DNA of 64,000 nt from assembly GCF_003115845.1 (NCBI RefSeq), contig NZ_KZ819029.1, positions 68,952-132,951 of the forward strand. The letters are read 5' to 3'. This DNA is from Brenneria roseae subsp. roseae. GTDB taxonomy: Bacteria > Pseudomonadota > Gammaproteobacteria > Enterobacterales > Enterobacteriaceae. Positions 55,348 through 64,000 of this stretch are shown here, piece by piece. The position numbers and the translations under genes were made by a program. Positions within the stretch are counted from its first letter, which is position 1, and the number at the start of each line of letters is the position of its first letter. The notes beneath the pieces were generated by a model. That model searched no databases. It was not told the DNA's origin and worked only from the letters and a program-made list of their open reading frames with translations.

Positions 55348-56601
55348 CTATACTAATTTCTTATAAAATACAAAGGTCAACATAAAAAAGAAATGCATTA
55401 TGTAATTACATACATAAGCATAAGTCACACCAATAACACTATTAGTTTGTTTAATAAACATAAATGACAATAAAACAAAGGAAATAGAAAATATTACTTC
55501 AGAAAAAATAACGATTTTCACCTCAGCTTTTGAAATAAGGATAAACGCAAGCAACCAAGATGATATCTTAATCACATCACCAGTGAGTTGCCATTTAAAT
55601 AACTCTCTCATTGCCATGAAGTCATTATTAAACAAAACCAAAATGATAAAATCCCTTAGCAAAAATATACTTAGCGACATAACAATAACAACAGGAAGGA
55701 TTATCTTATATCCATTCATCAACTCTTCCCGCAACTCAGTCCGTTCTTTTATTTCTGAGAGCCGAGGCAAATAATAAGTACTTAAAGCAGTGGTAATAAC
55801 CATCAGATACATAGTAGATATATACCAAATTGCCTGCCAATAGCCTGCAGCATCCCAACTAATTTTATCCACAATATAATTACGAACAATCAATTGAGAA
55901 ATAGGAAGAGTCAATGCAGATGTTAATGCCATCGCCGCAAACCCTAGAAGTTTTTTACCTTCCACTTTATCAAATCTATGTAAAAAATTATCCCACTTTA
56001 TTACTGCATGTTTTCTCAGCATCCATATAACAATTAGAAACACTACCGACTGGTTTGTTACTAAAGCAATAAGAGCTCCATCTATACCCCAAAAAACAAT
56101 CAGTACAGTAGTGAAAACCAATCCATATAAGCTTTGGATTATATTAATAGAAATAAATGATTTAATTTCTCTTAATCCATTAAGAATAGATAAAATCAAT
56201 TGATTTAATGAAAAAAGAATAATGGTAAAACCAAATATTACAAAAATATACTGATATTTTACGTCATGCAAAAAGTGCAAAGATGCGAAATTGGAAAAAA
56301 AAATGGTAAAGGCACCTACAATAACAGAGCAAATGATAGATATTTTAGCCGAAGTACTTATTAAAATAGGAACTTTCTCTTCCTCATTATTACCATACTC
56401 TGCAATGTACTTAGTAACACCGCTATTTATTGCTCCCTTAGCAGCAGTCATTGCTATTTGACTAAAATTCTGAAATTGGCCCACTAAAGCCAGACCAGCA
56501 GGTCCAACAAACATAGCAATTGCTTTATTTATTACTAACCCAGCTAAGACTTTAATGGCCGTTGCAATAAAACTTAAAATAGAAGTTTTTATCAAGTTCA
56601 T
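55348..56601 (-). CDS. wzx: Oligosaccharide flippase (Wzx, WzxE-like)
   Basis: 417 residues and about 12 hydrophobic segments. The N-terminal [20 protein letters not shown] and [16 protein letters not shown], with [19 protein letters not shown], resemble WzxE, the flippase of enterobacterial common antigen. It moves undecaprenyl-linked repeat units across the inner membrane. The WzxE-like character fits a repeat containing an amino-dideoxyhexose like the ECA one (Fuc4NAc) but made by FdtABC here. It overlaps fdtB by 4 bp. Confidence 0.92.
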   Translation of the reverse strand: MNLIKTSILSFIATAIKVLAGLVINKAIAMFVGPAGLALVGQFQNFSQIAMTAAKGAINSGVTKYIAEYGNNEEEKVPILISTSAKISIICSVIVGAFTIFFSNFASLHFLHDVKYQYIFVIFGFTIILFSLNQLILSILNGLREIKSFISINIIQSLYGLVFTTVLIVFWGIDGALIALVTNQSVVFLIVIWMLRKHAVIKWDNFLHRFDKVEGKKLLGFAAMALTSALTLPISQLIVRNYIVDKISWDAAGYWQAIWYISTMYLMVITTALSTYYLPRLSEIKERTELREELMNGYKIILPVVIVMSLSIFLLRDFIILVLFNNDFMAMRELFKWQLTGDVIKISSWLLAFILISKAEVKIVIFSEVIFSISFVLLSFMFIKQTNSVIGVTYAYVCNYIMHFFFMLTFVFYKKLV

Positions 56602-57707
56602 TGGTAATCATTTACCGCTTCTATTACCTTATTTACCTCATTCTGCGTCATTGTAGGCCCCATTGGTAGACTTAAAACTTGCTGATGTATTTTCTCAGTA
56701 ATAGGTAAATCCCCTATAGAATAACCTAACACTTGGTATGCCTTCTGCAAATGTGGTGGAGTTGGGTAATGTATTAACGTTTGTACCCCTTTTTCTAAGA
56801 GATACGCTTGTAGTTCATCCCGGCTTTCACATTGAATAACAAATAAGTGCCATACATGTTCACCAGTGGATTCAGGCAAACAAGGTAACTTAATTAAATT
56901 ATTTTTTATTCCAGATGTATACGCTTTAGCTATTTCCTGTCTCCTGATATTGGTTGAATCCAAAAACTTCAATTTGACAGAAAGAAAAGCAGCCTGAAGC
57001 TCATCAAGTCGGCTGTTTACTCCCTGATATAGATTTTCATATTTTTTATGCGAACCATAATTTCTCAATGCATTGAGTGCCTCTGCTAACTCATCATCAT
57101 TAGTTGTTATTGCTCCCGCATCCCCAAGTGCCCCGAGATTTTTACCTGGATAAAAGCTAAAACCAGCCGCATCTCCCCAAGCACCTGCTTTTTTGCCTTC
57201 TAATGACGCACCATGTGCTTGCGCACAATCTTCCAATACCAGAAGATTATATTCTTTTGCAATGGATATAATCTCATTCATTGGAGTTATTTGACCATAG
57301 AGATGAACTGGCAAAATTACTTTTGTTTTTGGAGTAATTGCCGCTTTTACTTTATTAGGAGAAAGATTATATGTTTGAGGATCTGGCTCAACAAATACAG
57401 GCTTCAGCAGATTTTCGGTAATAGCAAGAATAGAAGCGATATAAGTATTTGCTTGAACAATAACCTCATCACCTTCTTTTAACCTCCCCAATTCCTTCCA
57501 TGCTCTGAGGGTTAAAGTTAGTGCATCCAAGCCATTAGCGACACCAATGGCATATTTTGTACCACAGTAATCAGCAAACTGTTTTTCAAATGTCGAAAGC
57601 TCTTTTCCTGTAATATACCAACCTGAATCTAGTACTTTTAAAAAGCTATCCTTCAATTCATTTTTATAAGCTGCATTGATCTCTTTGAGATCGAGAAAAT
57701 TAATCAT
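56598..57707 (-). CDS. fdtB: dTDP-3-amino-3,6-dideoxyhexose aminotransferase (FdtB/QdtB type)
   Basis: 369 residues from the ATG at 57707 ([20 protein letters not shown]). It is a DegT/DnrJ/EryC1 family member: [30 protein letters not shown] and the PLP-lysine motif [19 protein letters not shown]. It aminates the 3-keto sugar made by FdtA, giving Fuc3N or Qui3N. GGA lies seven bases upstream; an ATG at 57713 is also possible. It overlaps the acetyltransferase gene by 8 bp. Confidence 0.9.
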   Translation of the reverse strand: MINFLDLKEINAAYKNELKDSFLKVLDSGWYITGKELSTFEKQFADYCGTKYAIGVANGLDALTLTLRAWKELGRLKEGDEVIVQANTYIASILAITENLLKPVFVEPDPQTYNLSPNKVKAAITPKTKVILPVHLYGQITPMNEIISIAKEYNLLVLEDCAQAHGASLEGKKAGAWGDAAGFSFYPGKNLGALGDAGAITTNDDELAEALNALRNYGSHKKYENLYQGVNSRLDELQAAFLSVKLKFLDSTNIRRQEIAKAYTSGIKNNLIKLPCLPESTGEHVWHLFVIQCESRDELQAYLLEKGVQTLIHYPTPPHLQKAYQVLGYSIGDLPITEKIHQQVLSLPMGPTMTQNEVNKVIEAVNDYQ

Positions 57708-58170
57708 CTTCATGTCCAATATATCGAATAATTTTAGCAGGATTACCAACAACAATCGCATTATCAGGAACATCTTTAGTAACTACCGAGCCAGCACCAA
57801 TCATGCTGTTCATACCAATTTTTATTCCTGGTAGTATCGTTGCATTCGCACCGATAGATGCATTTTTTTTAACTGTCGTTTTTAAAAACTGATCAGGATA
57901 TACTTTTGAACGAGGTTTTTTATCATTAGTAAATGTAACACAAGGACCTATAAAAACATTATCCTCAACTATTATTCCATCCCATAAATACACTCCAGAT
58001 TTTATCGTAACATTATTTCCAATAACCACATCATTTTCAATTAGAGTGTGCGCGCAAATGTTACAATTACTTCCTATCACAGCCTCTTTTAAAATCACAG
58101 AAAACTGCCATATCCGAGTGTTATTGCCTATATTTTCTGTTTGAACATCACTGAGGGGATGGATAAACAT
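57700..58170 (-). CDS. fdtC: dTDP-3-amino-3,6-dideoxyhexose N-acetyltransferase (FdtC/QdtC type)
   Basis: 156 residues of left-handed beta-helix repeats: [38 protein letters not shown] and [37 protein letters not shown] is the loop typical of WlbB/FdtC/QdtC. It N-acetylates the 3-amino sugar. It overlaps fdtA by 23 bp and fdtB by 8 bp, so the three are made together. Confidence 0.9.
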   Translation of the reverse strand: MFIHPLSDVQTENIGNNTRIWQFSVILKEAVIGSNCNICAHTLIENDVVIGNNVTIKSGVYLWDGIIVEDNVFIGPCVTFTNDKKPRSKVYPDQFLKTTVKKNASIGANATILPGIKIGMNSMIGAGSVVTKDVPDNAIVVGNPAKIIRYIGHEDD

Positions 58171-58567
58171 TAGAAGCCACCATATCTACAAATTTATCAT
58201 AGTCTCGAATATAATCAGATTCATCATAAGGTTGGTCGGCCAAGACCATTAATACACAATCATCTGAAAAATCATACATTTCATGCCAGAAGTGCGGTTC
58301 AATTACTACACCCTGAGCTGGGTTATCCAGCAGCAACTCTATCTTTTCAGTACCATCATCCAACAAGAAACGACATGAACCACGCACAGCGATAGCTACC
58401 TGCTTTAGCATTCTGTGGGCATGGAAGCCTCTGCGTACACCTTCTTTTGTTTTAAACAAATAAAAGACCCGTTTAATGTCAAACGGAATGTTTTTACCTT
58501 CTTCTAATGCCACTAAGGCACCACGATCATCACCATGAGTTTGTAGCTGTAGAATTTTTATTTGCAT
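58148..58567 (-). CDS. fdtA: dTDP-4-keto-6-deoxyglucose 3,4-ketoisomerase (FdtA/WxcM-like)
   Basis: 139 residues, a cupin. [40 protein letters not shown] and [21 protein letters not shown] match the FdtA/QdtA family, including the His pair of the active site. It converts dTDP-4-keto-6-deoxyglucose to the 3-keto isomer. Whether the product is galacto (Fuc3) or gluco (Qui3) configured cannot be told here. Its substrate needs RmlA (next gene) and an RmlB not found in the window. Confidence 0.9.
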   Translation of the reverse strand: MQIKILQLQTHGDDRGALVALEEGKNIPFDIKRVFYLFKTKEGVRRGFHAHRMLKQVAIAVRGSCRFLLDDGTEKIELLLDNPAQGVVIEPHFWHEMYDFSDDCVLMVLADQPYDESDYIRDYDKFVDMVASNVYPSPQ

Positions 58568-58580
58568 AAATTTGATTCCA

Positions 58581-59447
58581 TTATTCTTTGATCAATCGTT
58601 TAAGATATTGCCCATACTGGTTTTTAATTAATCTATTTGCCGAATCTAATAGCTGAATATCAGTCAACCAACCATTCCGCCAAGCAATCTCTTCTAAGCA
58701 AGCAATTTTCATTCCTTGCCTTTTTTCAACTGTCTCAACAAATGTCGAAGCCTCAATAAGGCTATCATGCGTACCCGTATCTAACCAAGCGAACCCACGA
58801 CCTAAAAACTCAACCTGTAGCTGTCCACGTTTCAAATACATATCATTTAATGTAGTGATTTCTAACTCACCTCTTACTGAAGGTTTCACTTGTTTAGACA
58901 AATCCACTACCTGATTATCGTAAAAGTAAAGTCCAGTTACCGCCCAGTTTGATTTGGGGGCTTTCGGCTTTTCTTCAATAGAAATAACATTGCGGTTTTT
59001 ATCAAACTCGACTACGCCAAAACGTTCAGGATCTACAACCTGATAGCCGAAAATCGTTGCGCCTGATACTTTTCCCGCAACGCGTTTTAAAACAGGGCTA
59101 AACCCTTGACCAAAGAAAATATTATCACCTAAAACAAAACAACAACTGTCCCCGTCTAAAAATTCTTCACCGATAATAAACGCCTGGGCTAAACCGTCAG
59201 GTTTAGGCTGGACAGCATATGAGAGTTGGATACCAAAATTTTCTCCATTGCCTAATAACCGCTGAAAGGTACTTTTATCCTCCGGTGTAGTGATAATTAA
59301 AATATCCCGAATGCCTGCCAACATAAGTACAGACAAAGGATAGTAAATCATGGGTTTATCATAAATAGGCAATAATTGTTTGGAAACACCCAATGTAATA
59401 GGATAAAGACGAGTTCCAGAACCGCCCGCGAGGATTATACCTTTCAC
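58581..59447 (-). CDS. rmlA: Glucose-1-phosphate thymidylyltransferase (copy 2)
   Basis: 288 residues with the GTG start at 59447 (GGAG six bases upstream). It has [51 protein letters not shown] and [19 protein letters not shown]. It is strongly similar to the copy at 45065 but distinct throughout, so it is a paralogue rather than a recent duplicate. It opens the FdtABC sugar pathway. An upstream TTG at 59459 is less likely. Confidence 0.94.
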   Translation of the reverse strand: MKGIILAGGSGTRLYPITLGVSKQLLPIYDKPMIYYPLSVLMLAGIRDILIITTPEDKSTFQRLLGNGENFGIQLSYAVQPKPDGLAQAFIIGEEFLDGDSCCFVLGDNIFFGQGFSPVLKRVAGKVSGATIFGYQVVDPERFGVVEFDKNRNVISIEEKPKAPKSNWAVTGLYFYDNQVVDLSKQVKPSVRGELEITTLNDMYLKRGQLQVEFLGRGFAWLDTGTHDSLIEASTFVETVEKRQGMKIACLEEIAWRNGWLTDIQLLDSANRLIKNQYGQYLKRLIKE

Positions 59448-59576
59448 TGCCAACTCCAATAGAAAATCAATTTTAATATAAATTTTAATCTATGATGACA
59501 TACAAGAATAACCGGACGTACCGTACTCATCCGGTTATCTTAATAAACATGAATGATTTTATCAGATGGAATATTA

Positions 59577-61757
59577 CTAACTATTTTTCTCTGACTTATA
59601 GTCATAAGTATAATAGTGATAGTTCCCATATCCATAATAGCTTGCTGCGCGTTTTACAATGGCGTTGAGAATAACACCTTTGATTTCAGCACCATTCTGT
59701 TCAAATCGACGGATGCTCACCTCAATTTCTTTCAATGTATTAACTTCAAAACGCGCAACCAATAATGATGTACCAGCATGCCTGCTGATAATTGCTGCGT
59801 CCGTCACAGCCAGAATAGGGGGAGTATCCAATAATACAATGTCATAGTGCTTAGCAGCCCATTCAATAAACTCAACAAAATGCGCATGCATTAACAACTC
59901 CGAAGGATTAGGCGGAATTTGCCCTCTAGGTATAAAGTCCATATTTTCTACTGCAGTTTTTCGGAGTGCTTTTTCCACAGTAATCTGCCCAGATAAGATA
60001 TCTGACAAACCATTAACACCATTAGTACCCATCAATTCATGTGCATACCCCTTGCGCATATCACAATCAACTATCAGGACTTTTAAATTAGATTGAGCTA
60101 TGACAGCGCCCAAGTTAGCACTGACAAAGGTTTTACCAATCGCCGGACTTGCACCAGAGATCATCAGCACATTATTCTTCGCCTCCATCATGGCGAAATG
60201 CAGGCTAGTACGTAAACTTCGAATAGCTTCAATTGCTAAATCTGTTGGGTTCCCAACTGCAAGTAATTCATTCGAACGCGCATTAATCTTTTTATTTTTA
60301 TTATGAATGAATAATTCTCTGTCTTTTTTCTGTTGCCATTCAGAAAGTGGTACGCTCGCGTATACGTTAATACCTAACTCTTCAAGCTGTTCCGGACTTT
60401 CAATACCTTTATGCAACACCGCTCTAGCAATAACAACAATAATTGACGCCAACGCCCCGAAAATTGTTATCAATAGAACTATCAATATTTTTCTCGGTTT
60501 TACTGGGCTTGGTTGCGTAACTGCTGGATCAATAATACGAACATTACCTACAGTGCTCGCTTTATTAATACTTAGCTCTTGCTGCTTATTCAGCAATTGC
60601 ATATACACTTCCTGCCCCGCTTGTACATCTCTAGTCAAACGTAATATCTCTTGCTGAGTCTTTGGCATCCCTCCTACTCGTTTATTTAATTTATCACGCT
60701 CTTGTTCCAGCGTTACTCGTTTCTCCATTAATGCACGATAAGCAGGGTGCTCTTTGGTATAAAGCTTAGATATCTCAGCTTCTTTAAATGTAAGCTCATT
60801 TAATTGTGACTCTACTGAGACCATTGTATCGAGAACTGCCTTAGCTTCTAAAGTTAAGTCAACCGATTCATTTTGTTGACGAAATTTATTAAGCTTATTT
60901 TCAGCTTCATTTAAGGCGTCACGAACACTTGGCAATTGTTCTTTTAAAAACTCTAAACTCTTACCTGCTTCTTCTGATTTTCTCTCTACATTTTGCTGTA
61001 GATAGTTTTGACTAATACTATTTAATATTTTGCTAGCTCTAATAGGATCTTCATCTTCAAGACTTAATTGCAATACCCCAGTATCCTTCCCTTTATCAAC
61101 TACGGATAAATCATAAAGTAATGAATTAATAGCTGTCAGCTCATTTAACTTTTTGACACTAAAAACAGTTTTTGGTTTTGCGGCAATATCACTAACTAAT
61201 ACAGTAACACCATTGTGTTGTTCTAACTTCCCTACCGTTCCAGTAAATTTTACTAAATCACCTGAATTTATCTCATAAGTATTCTCTGTTAACACTGTTA
61301 ATTCAATATCTTTATCCTGCCAAGATCCCACAACATCCAAACGGGACACAGCTATTTTTCCAGGCTCATTGCCTAACACGCGCGCAAGTCCCTTTCCAAA
61401 AACAGGGAAATACCTTTGCTCAACAACAGTATCTAATGATAGATCCCGAATGGTTTTTCCAATAACCATTCGAGATCTAATTAATTCAATTTCAGCTGCA
61501 GACTGCGGTTTCGCATCAGGTAACATACTAGAAATATCATTCAGTAAACTATTCCCCGACTTCTGCTCCACCTGAATCAAAGCGTCGGACTTATAAATTG
61601 GAGTTGCCAATGTTACATAAAGAATACCAATAATTGTAAATAGCGTAGTAACGCCAACAATCAGCCATTTATTGTCCAGCAATGTTCCCAATAAATGCCC
61701 TAAATCGATTTCATCTGCTTTATTTTCAGATGATTTTACTGAAATTTTCTCTGCCAT
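59577..61757 (-). CDS. wzc: Tyrosine autokinase / polysaccharide co-polymerase
   Basis: 726 residues. The Wzz-type N-terminus with a transmembrane helix (LIVGVTTLFTIIGILYVTLA) precedes a long coiled periplasmic part. A second helix (ILIVLLITIFGALASIIVVI) leads to the cytoplasmic BY-kinase. The kinase has Walker A SGASPAIGKTFVSANL, Walker A' LIVDCDMRKGYAHE and LLDTPPILAVTDA. The tail is a Tyr cluster (YYGYGNYHYYTYDY), the autophosphorylation site that Wzb reverses. It controls chain assembly and export with Wza. Confidence 0.96.
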   Translation of the reverse strand: MAEKISVKSSENKADEIDLGHLLGTLLDNKWLIVGVTTLFTIIGILYVTLATPIYKSDALIQVEQKSGNSLLNDISSMLPDAKPQSAAEIELIRSRMVIGKTIRDLSLDTVVEQRYFPVFGKGLARVLGNEPGKIAVSRLDVVGSWQDKDIELTVLTENTYEINSGDLVKFTGTVGKLEQHNGVTVLVSDIAAKPKTVFSVKKLNELTAINSLLYDLSVVDKGKDTGVLQLSLEDEDPIRASKILNSISQNYLQQNVERKSEEAGKSLEFLKEQLPSVRDALNEAENKLNKFRQQNESVDLTLEAKAVLDTMVSVESQLNELTFKEAEISKLYTKEHPAYRALMEKRVTLEQERDKLNKRVGGMPKTQQEILRLTRDVQAGQEVYMQLLNKQQELSINKASTVGNVRIIDPAVTQPSPVKPRKILIVLLITIFGALASIIVVIARAVLHKGIESPEQLEELGINVYASVPLSEWQQKKDRELFIHNKNKKINARSNELLAVGNPTDLAIEAIRSLRTSLHFAMMEAKNNVLMISGASPAIGKTFVSANLGAVIAQSNLKVLIVDCDMRKGYAHELMGTNGVNGLSDILSGQITVEKALRKTAVENMDFIPRGQIPPNPSELLMHAHFVEFIEWAAKHYDIVLLDTPPILAVTDAAIISRHAGTSLLVARFEVNTLKEIEVSIRRFEQNGAEIKGVILNAIVKRAASYYGYGNYHYYTYDYKSEKNS

Positions 61758-61773
61758 GGATTTCCCTGACTGG

Positions 61774-62208
61774 TTAACGGCTTAATGCTTGCGCCCATTT
61801 TTGGGCAGACTGCTCAAGTTGTGAATAGACGAATTCAAACGCTTCGCGGCTTTTACGGTAGGGATCGGCAATTTCCTGCTGGTTCAGCCAATGACCAAAT
61901 AGCATGGTTTTGCCACGCACTTCCGGTGCAATTTTACTTACAGCATCAATATGCTTTTTCTCCATGACCAGAATCAGGTCATATTGACGGCATAACGATG
62001 AAGTCAACTGTTGTGCACTATGTCCTTCCAGAGATAGTCCATGCGCTTGTGCCACATCTCTTGCCATGTCATCTGCTGGTTTATCCACCAACGCACCTAG
62101 TCCAGCTGACGCAATGTGTTTATTGGGTAATGCCTGTTTTAACAGTCGTTCCCCAGTTGGGGAACGACAGATATTACCAACACAGACCACTAATATTGAA
62201 CCAAACAT
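61774..62208 (-). CDS. wzb: Low-molecular-weight protein-tyrosine phosphatase
   Basis: 144 residues from the ATG at 62208 (AAGG upstream). The P-loop VVCVGNICRSPTGERLL is at the N-terminus and the general-acid region NQQEIADPYRKSREAFEFVY is at the C-terminus. It dephosphorylates Wzc. It starts 10 bp after the wza stop and ends 16 bp before wzc. Longer frames overlap wza and are unlikely. Confidence 0.95.
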   Translation of the reverse strand: MFGSILVVCVGNICRSPTGERLLKQALPNKHIASAGLGALVDKPADDMARDVAQAHGLSLEGHSAQQLTSSLCRQYDLILVMEKKHIDAVSKIAPEVRGKTMLFGHWLNQQEIADPYRKSREAFEFVYSQLEQSAQKWAQALSR

Positions 62209-62218
62209 AGTCATATCC

Positions 62219-63355
62219 TTATGGCCAAGTACGGATACGTAAACTTCCTGCACTGAGGTCATTAAAGGCAGAAATAGTAGGCGCAAGTTGTGAAATTAAA
62301 CGGTTCCAACGGCCAACCGGAGCAGTTGTCACATAGACAACATCGTACGGCTGCAATTGGAATTCAGTTCCCATTACCAATGATGTGGCATCCGATGCAT
62401 TAAGCTGATAAATATCTGCGAGCTTAGGCCCTTTCGTTCCACGTAATGGACGAATCACAAATATACCTGTCGCATCCGCCAGTGATTGATCCATCCCCTC
62501 AGCATTACCCAGCGCTTCAGTCAATGTCATACCACTACGGTCCATTTTAAGCGTGCTTTGCTTTGTCACTTCTCCCATCACGAATATTTTCAGATCGTCA
62601 TTGCGAGGAATGTAGAGAATATCACCCGGATAGAGGAGATAATTTTGCGAGAGATCGCCGTTTTGCATCAGCGCCTGGAGGGAGAGTCGTTGTTCTTTAC
62701 CATTGTGCGTCAACACGATATTACGCCAGTCCGCATTCTCAGTCAGACCACCGGCTTTATTAATCGCATCCAACACCGTCAGTGGTACGTTGGTAATTGC
62801 CTGTTCTCCAGAAGTTGCCACTTCTCCGGTTACATAAGCTTTTTGAGAACGGAATGAAGCTATATTGACATCAACTTGAGGAGATTCAATATATTGAGCA
62901 AGTCGGCTCATAATCTCCTCACGCACTTCAGTCACCGTTTTACCCGCAACTTTTACCTTGCCGATATAAGGGTAGAAAATCGTACCATCAGAATGCACCC
63001 AGTTACCGGTATCCGCCGCAGTACGGTAAGTACCGGCCGGAGTAGTTAACTCAGGGTGATCCCATACGGTCACCATGATCACATCACCAATGCCGATACG
63101 ATATTCATAGCCTTGCAGTTCTTTTTCCAACGCCGGATTACTTTGCGCTATCAGCGGTTTCGGCCGCATTTTTTCCACTAAATAAGGCGTTAGAGGATAA
63201 ACATTAACCAACTTATCAATATCAAAATCAGCATCTTGCTGCTTAATTACTTCCTTGCCGCTGGTGGAAAGGTGTGTGCCGGGAATTATGGTGCAGCCAC
63301 TAAGCAGAGCTGCCGACACCACCACCGGTATCAATTTTAATTTGTGCTTTATCAT
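62219..63355 (-). CDS. wza: Outer-membrane polysaccharide export lipoprotein
   Basis: 378 residues with a lipoprotein signal (lipobox LLSGC). It has [36 protein letters not shown] and [20 protein letters not shown] (SLBB-type), and the C-terminal [18 protein letters not shown] amphipathic helix that lines the octameric pore. It exports the polymer across the outer membrane with Wzc. Full length. Confidence 0.96.
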   Translation of the reverse strand: MIKHKLKLIPVVVSAALLSGCTIIPGTHLSTSGKEVIKQQDADFDIDKLVNVYPLTPYLVEKMRPKPLIAQSNPALEKELQGYEYRIGIGDVIMVTVWDHPELTTPAGTYRTAADTGNWVHSDGTIFYPYIGKVKVAGKTVTEVREEIMSRLAQYIESPQVDVNIASFRSQKAYVTGEVATSGEQAITNVPLTVLDAINKAGGLTENADWRNIVLTHNGKEQRLSLQALMQNGDLSQNYLLYPGDILYIPRNDDLKIFVMGEVTKQSTLKMDRSGMTLTEALGNAEGMDQSLADATGIFVIRPLRGTKGPKLADIYQLNASDATSLVMGTEFQLQPYDVVYVTTAPVGRWNRLISQLAPTISAFNDLSAGSLRIRTWP

Positions 63356-63473
63356 CCTGTGTATGCCATCGCTCTTAATTGAATATTGCGCAAATCCCTA
63401 CAAAATAGTTCGTTATTATAGAGAAGAACAGACCCAAATTAACCCTCGGTCTAACGTGTAAAAAGCAGGTAAT

Positions 63474-64000
63474 TTACCGCTTTAGCGGTGTTGTGCCATC
63501 TTTATCTACATCTACAAGTACTGTTCCGGAACGCTGCGGCCTATGGCTGATACGTCGAAACCAGGTCAATACACGCCATATTCTGCTGATCATCCAGAAA
63601 TAGCCGACAAACGCCATCAGAAATACGCTTAACATAATAGACTCTGTCGTCCCGCTACGCTCGCTGATAATGCCTACAGCAGCAAATAAAATCGCCGCAC
63701 CGACAATAACAGCCAATGCCTGACGTGGCGTTAAGCCCGCACGCATCAATATATGATGTAAATGTTCGCGATCGGGTTTGAACGGGCTATCTCCCCGACG
63801 GATACGACGTATCATGATCGTCACCATATCCATTAGTGGAATAGCGATCAACCAGAGTGCCGTTACCGGGCGTATTACAGCATCCTCACCCTGCGTTGCC
63901 AGCATTAACAGCCAGATTACCGTAAAACCTATCAGCGTACTGCCCGCATCCCCCATGAACACCTTAAATCTATTCCCCCAAAGAATCCCCAGATTCAGAA
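63474..64000 (-). CDS. Undecaprenyl-phosphate GlcNAc-1-phosphate transferase, WecA-like, C-terminal part
   Basis: The frame is open to the right edge, giving the last 175 residues. KVFMGDAGSTLIGFTVIWLL contains the conserved MGDAGS motif of the WecA/MraY family. Several membrane segments and IPLMDMVTIMIRRIRRGDSPFKPDREHLHH follow, whose HLHH is the HIHH-like motif of this family. It loads the first sugar phosphate on undecaprenyl phosphate to start the repeat unit. Being directly upstream of wza, it likely initiates this polymer. WecA proper versus a locus-specific homologue cannot be settled without the N-terminus. Confidence 0.88.
   Translation of the reverse strand, partial: LNLGILWGNRFKVFMGDAGSTLIGFTVIWLLMLATQGEDAVIRPVTALWLIAIPLMDMVTIMIRRIRRGDSPFKPDREHLHHILMRAGLTPRQALAVIVGAAILFAAVGIISERSGTTESIMLSVFLMAFVGYFWMISRIWRVLTWFRRISHRPQRSGTVLVDVDKDGTTPLKR

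Noticed and set aside
1-64000. tRNA, rRNA or full insertion sequences
   Set aside because: No tRNA-like cloverleaf, rRNA or transposase gene was recognised by eye; only the two short palindromic repeats resemble mobile DNA.

Overview
The window is a chromosomal segment of an enterobacterium (Enterobacterales). The gnd, galF, rml, ugd and wza-wzb-wzc genes, the anaerobic cbi/cob cobalamin operon in Salmonella-like order, yjbEFGH and an omptin all point there. Together with the giant adhesin, a plant-associated Pectobacteriaceae member (Brenneria/Pectobacterium/Dickeya type) seems likely, but the genus is an inference.

Layout. (1) 1-4293, minus: N-terminal 1431 residues of a giant DUF4347/Ig-like adhesin that leaves the window inside near-identical 306-bp repeats. 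(2) 4709-10723, minus: RpiR-type regulator, Tat-exported binding protein, PotA-like ATPase, two permeases and a creatinase-like M24 protein that lacks canonical metal ligands. (3) 11085-26033, minus: cbiABCDETFGHJKLP-cobUSCT, headed by a cobalamin riboswitch whose terminator hairpin abuts the cbiA start. cbiMNQO is missing from its usual place. (4) 26618-29700, plus: a zinc alcohol dehydrogenase, then cobD and pduX, which supply the aminopropanol arm of cobalamin. (5) 29801-36037, minus: a tiny Gly/His lipoprotein, yjbEFGH (exopolysaccharide) and gnd.

(6) 36393-44754 is the most unusual stretch. A degenerate M20 peptidase fused to a LuxR-type HTH is divergent from an omptin outer-membrane protease, with a near-perfect RcsAB box between them. 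Next come two paralogous DUF2589-like proteins, two small unknown proteins and an intact GH24 lysozyme. galF, a 3' remnant of ugd and a permuted papain-like (YiiX-type) protein follow. gnd and galF normally bracket O-antigen genes; here they bracket this island.

(7) 45065-64000 is the surface polysaccharide locus. rmlACD runs on the plus strand. A convergent minus-strand locus runs wecA-wza-wzb-wzc-rmlA-fdtA-fdtC-fdtB-wzx-GT-acetyltransferase-pyruvyltransferase-GT-wzy-GT-epimerase-ugd. It predicts a Wzx/Wzy-dependent capsule or EPS made from dTDP-3-acetamido-3,6-dideoxyhexose, possibly rhamnose, UDP-GlcA/GalA and pyruvate/acetyl decorations. rmlB is absent, so dTDP-glucose 4,6-dehydratase must come from elsewhere (for example rffG). 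The middle of this locus is clearly AT-rich, as is usual for exchangeable polysaccharide genes.

All calls are from reading the sequence. No database search was run.
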